From assembly GCA_958407085.1 (NCBI GenBank), contig CATYHY010000085.1:1-6174 (forward strand): DNA of 6,174 nucleotides, in the 5' to 3' direction. Positions within the stretch are counted from its first letter, which is position 1. Each line of letters begins with the position of its first letter. Both the position numbers and the translations under genes were made by a program. This document shows positions 5,439 to 6,174 of the stretch, one piece after another. The notes under the pieces were generated by a model. It saw only the letters and a list, made by a program, of their open reading frames with translations. It did no database searches and was not told where the DNA came from. Source of the stretch: an uncultured Collinsella sp. (lineage in GTDB: Bacteria; Actinomycetota; Coriobacteriia; Coriobacteriales; Coriobacteriaceae).

Positions 5439-6174
5439 TCGACGAGGAGAACAAGTCCGCAACTATGACCGAGGCACCGGCCGCCGCCACAGCTGCGCCG
5501 GCCCACGCCGCTCCGGCGGGCTCCGCACCCGTGGAGCCCGAGGACACCGTGTTCTCCCTGCCTCTTTCGCATGTAACGCATGATATTTCGGATCTCGCCG
5601 ATAACGAGGACGAAGAGGATGCCGTAGCGGCGCCCATCGGCGCACATGCTGCGGAACAGCCCACAGCGCCCGAAGCAACCCCGGCGCCGGCTCACTTTGC
5701 AGAGCCCGTCGCCGCGGCAATCAACGAGAGCGCTGCGGTGTTTGCGGCACCCGAGCCCGCCGCGCCGGCGTTTCCCATGGCCCCGGCGTCCGAGGTTGCG
5801 CCCGCGTCTACGCCGGCGCCCGAGCCTATAGACGTCAGCCCGCAAGACGACGAGTCGACCGCCCGCGTGTCCGAGGAGCCCGACTCCCCGGACACCGGTG
5901 ATTCCGAATCAAACCCCGTGACCGACACCGTCTCTCCCGGTGACACCGCCGAAATCGACGTTGCCGCCGTTGAGGCCAAGCTCAAAGACCCCGGCTCGAC
6001 CATGAGCTTTGAGCCCCTGACCGAGGAGCGCATCGAGACCGACTCGACCTATGATGCCGGCACCACCACGCAACTTATGTGGGGCGCCCGCTCCGACGTT
6101 GGCTGCGTGCGCCCGCACAATGAGGATTCCTACCTGGTGCAGTCGCCGCTCTTTTGCGTATGCGACGGCATGGG
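5435..6174 (+). CDS. PP2C-type Ser/Thr protein phosphatase with long acidic N-terminal extension (3' end outside window)
   Basis: The open frame runs off the right edge after 246 codons. Residues 216-246 read WGARSDVGCVRPHNEDSY...FCVCDGMG, the first two metal-binding motifs of bacterial PP2C phosphatases (RSDxGxVRxxNEDS with Asp231, and DGMG with Asp244). It should remove the marks placed by the operon's kinase, like PstP/PrpC. Those phosphatases usually start a few residues before the RSD motif, yet here about 215 residues precede it: Ala/Pro-rich, with 44 Asp/Glu against five Lys/Arg, no membrane helix and probably disordered. Just before the domain is a Thr-rich stretch (IETDSTYDAGTTTQ, about 201-214) that might be a phospho-acceptor. 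ATG 5435 overlaps the fhaB stop as ATGA. Metal sites further on and the C-terminal membrane anchor seen in PstP cannot be assessed. The PP2C assignment is strong despite only about 30 residues of domain. Confidence 0.88.
   Translation, partial: MIDEENKSATMTEAPAAATAAPAHAAPAGSAPVEPEDTVFSLPLSHVTHDISDLADNEDEEDAVAAPIGAHAAEQPTAPEATPAPAHFAEPVAAAINESAAVFAAPEPAAPAFPMAPASEVAPASTPAPEPIDVSPQDDESTARVSEEPDSPDTGDSESNPVTDTVSPGDTAEIDVAAVEAKLKDPGSTMSFEPLTEERIETDSTYDAGTTTQLMWGARSDVGCVRPHNEDSYLVQSPLFCVCDGM

Noticed and set aside
5075..5845. Minus-strand open frame over fhaB and the phosphatase extension
   Set aside because: Arg/Gly/Cys-rich antisense product with no domain, opposite a clear FHA protein; a shadow.

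Overview
The window is GC-rich, gene-dense bacterial DNA. Gene content points to Actinomycetota: a DUF3662-plus-FHA protein (FhaA type), a membrane-anchored FHA protein (FhaB type) and a PP2C phosphatase sit side by side with a Ser/Thr kinase, as in the cell-envelope signalling locus of that phylum. The reordered locus, and a kinase lacking PASTA repeats, suggest a lineage away from the mycobacteria, perhaps Coriobacteriia (Collinsella-like). That last step is inference from overall feel, not a search.

Layout: (1) 1-1178, minus strand: the first 392 codons of dnaX (clamp-loader tau/gamma subunit), cut by the left window edge. (2) 1179-1293: a 115-nt divergent intergenic region with a 19-bp imperfect inverted repeat and weak -10-like sequences. 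(3) 1294-2010, plus: a two-TM YcxB-like membrane protein with a very basic C-terminal tail. (4) 2011-2154: a 144-nt gap holding a palindromic extended -10 element and a 5'-leader hairpin in front of the kinase gene. (5) 2155-6174, plus: a tightly packed four-gene signalling operon: polytopic Ser/Thr kinase, FhaA-like, FhaB-like, and a PP2C phosphatase cut by the right edge. Junctions are a 4-nt GTGA overlap, a 6-nt gap and a 4-nt ATGA overlap, so translation is probably coupled.

How it fits together: the kinase writes phospho-Thr/Ser marks, two FHA proteins (one probably cytosolic, one membrane-tethered) read them, and the phosphatase erases them. In other Actinomycetota such modules act on cell-wall growth and division (MviN, RodA/FtsW, PBPs). 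Two parts are unusual here. The kinase has no extracellular sensor; instead about 255 residues form roughly ten hydrophobic segments, and its catalytic loop reads HLD rather than HRD. The phosphatase has a ~215-residue acidic, Ala/Pro-rich, apparently disordered N-terminal extension ahead of its catalytic domain. No tRNA, rRNA, IS, CRISPR or prophage signal was seen, and no gene-free stretch exceeds 144 nt.
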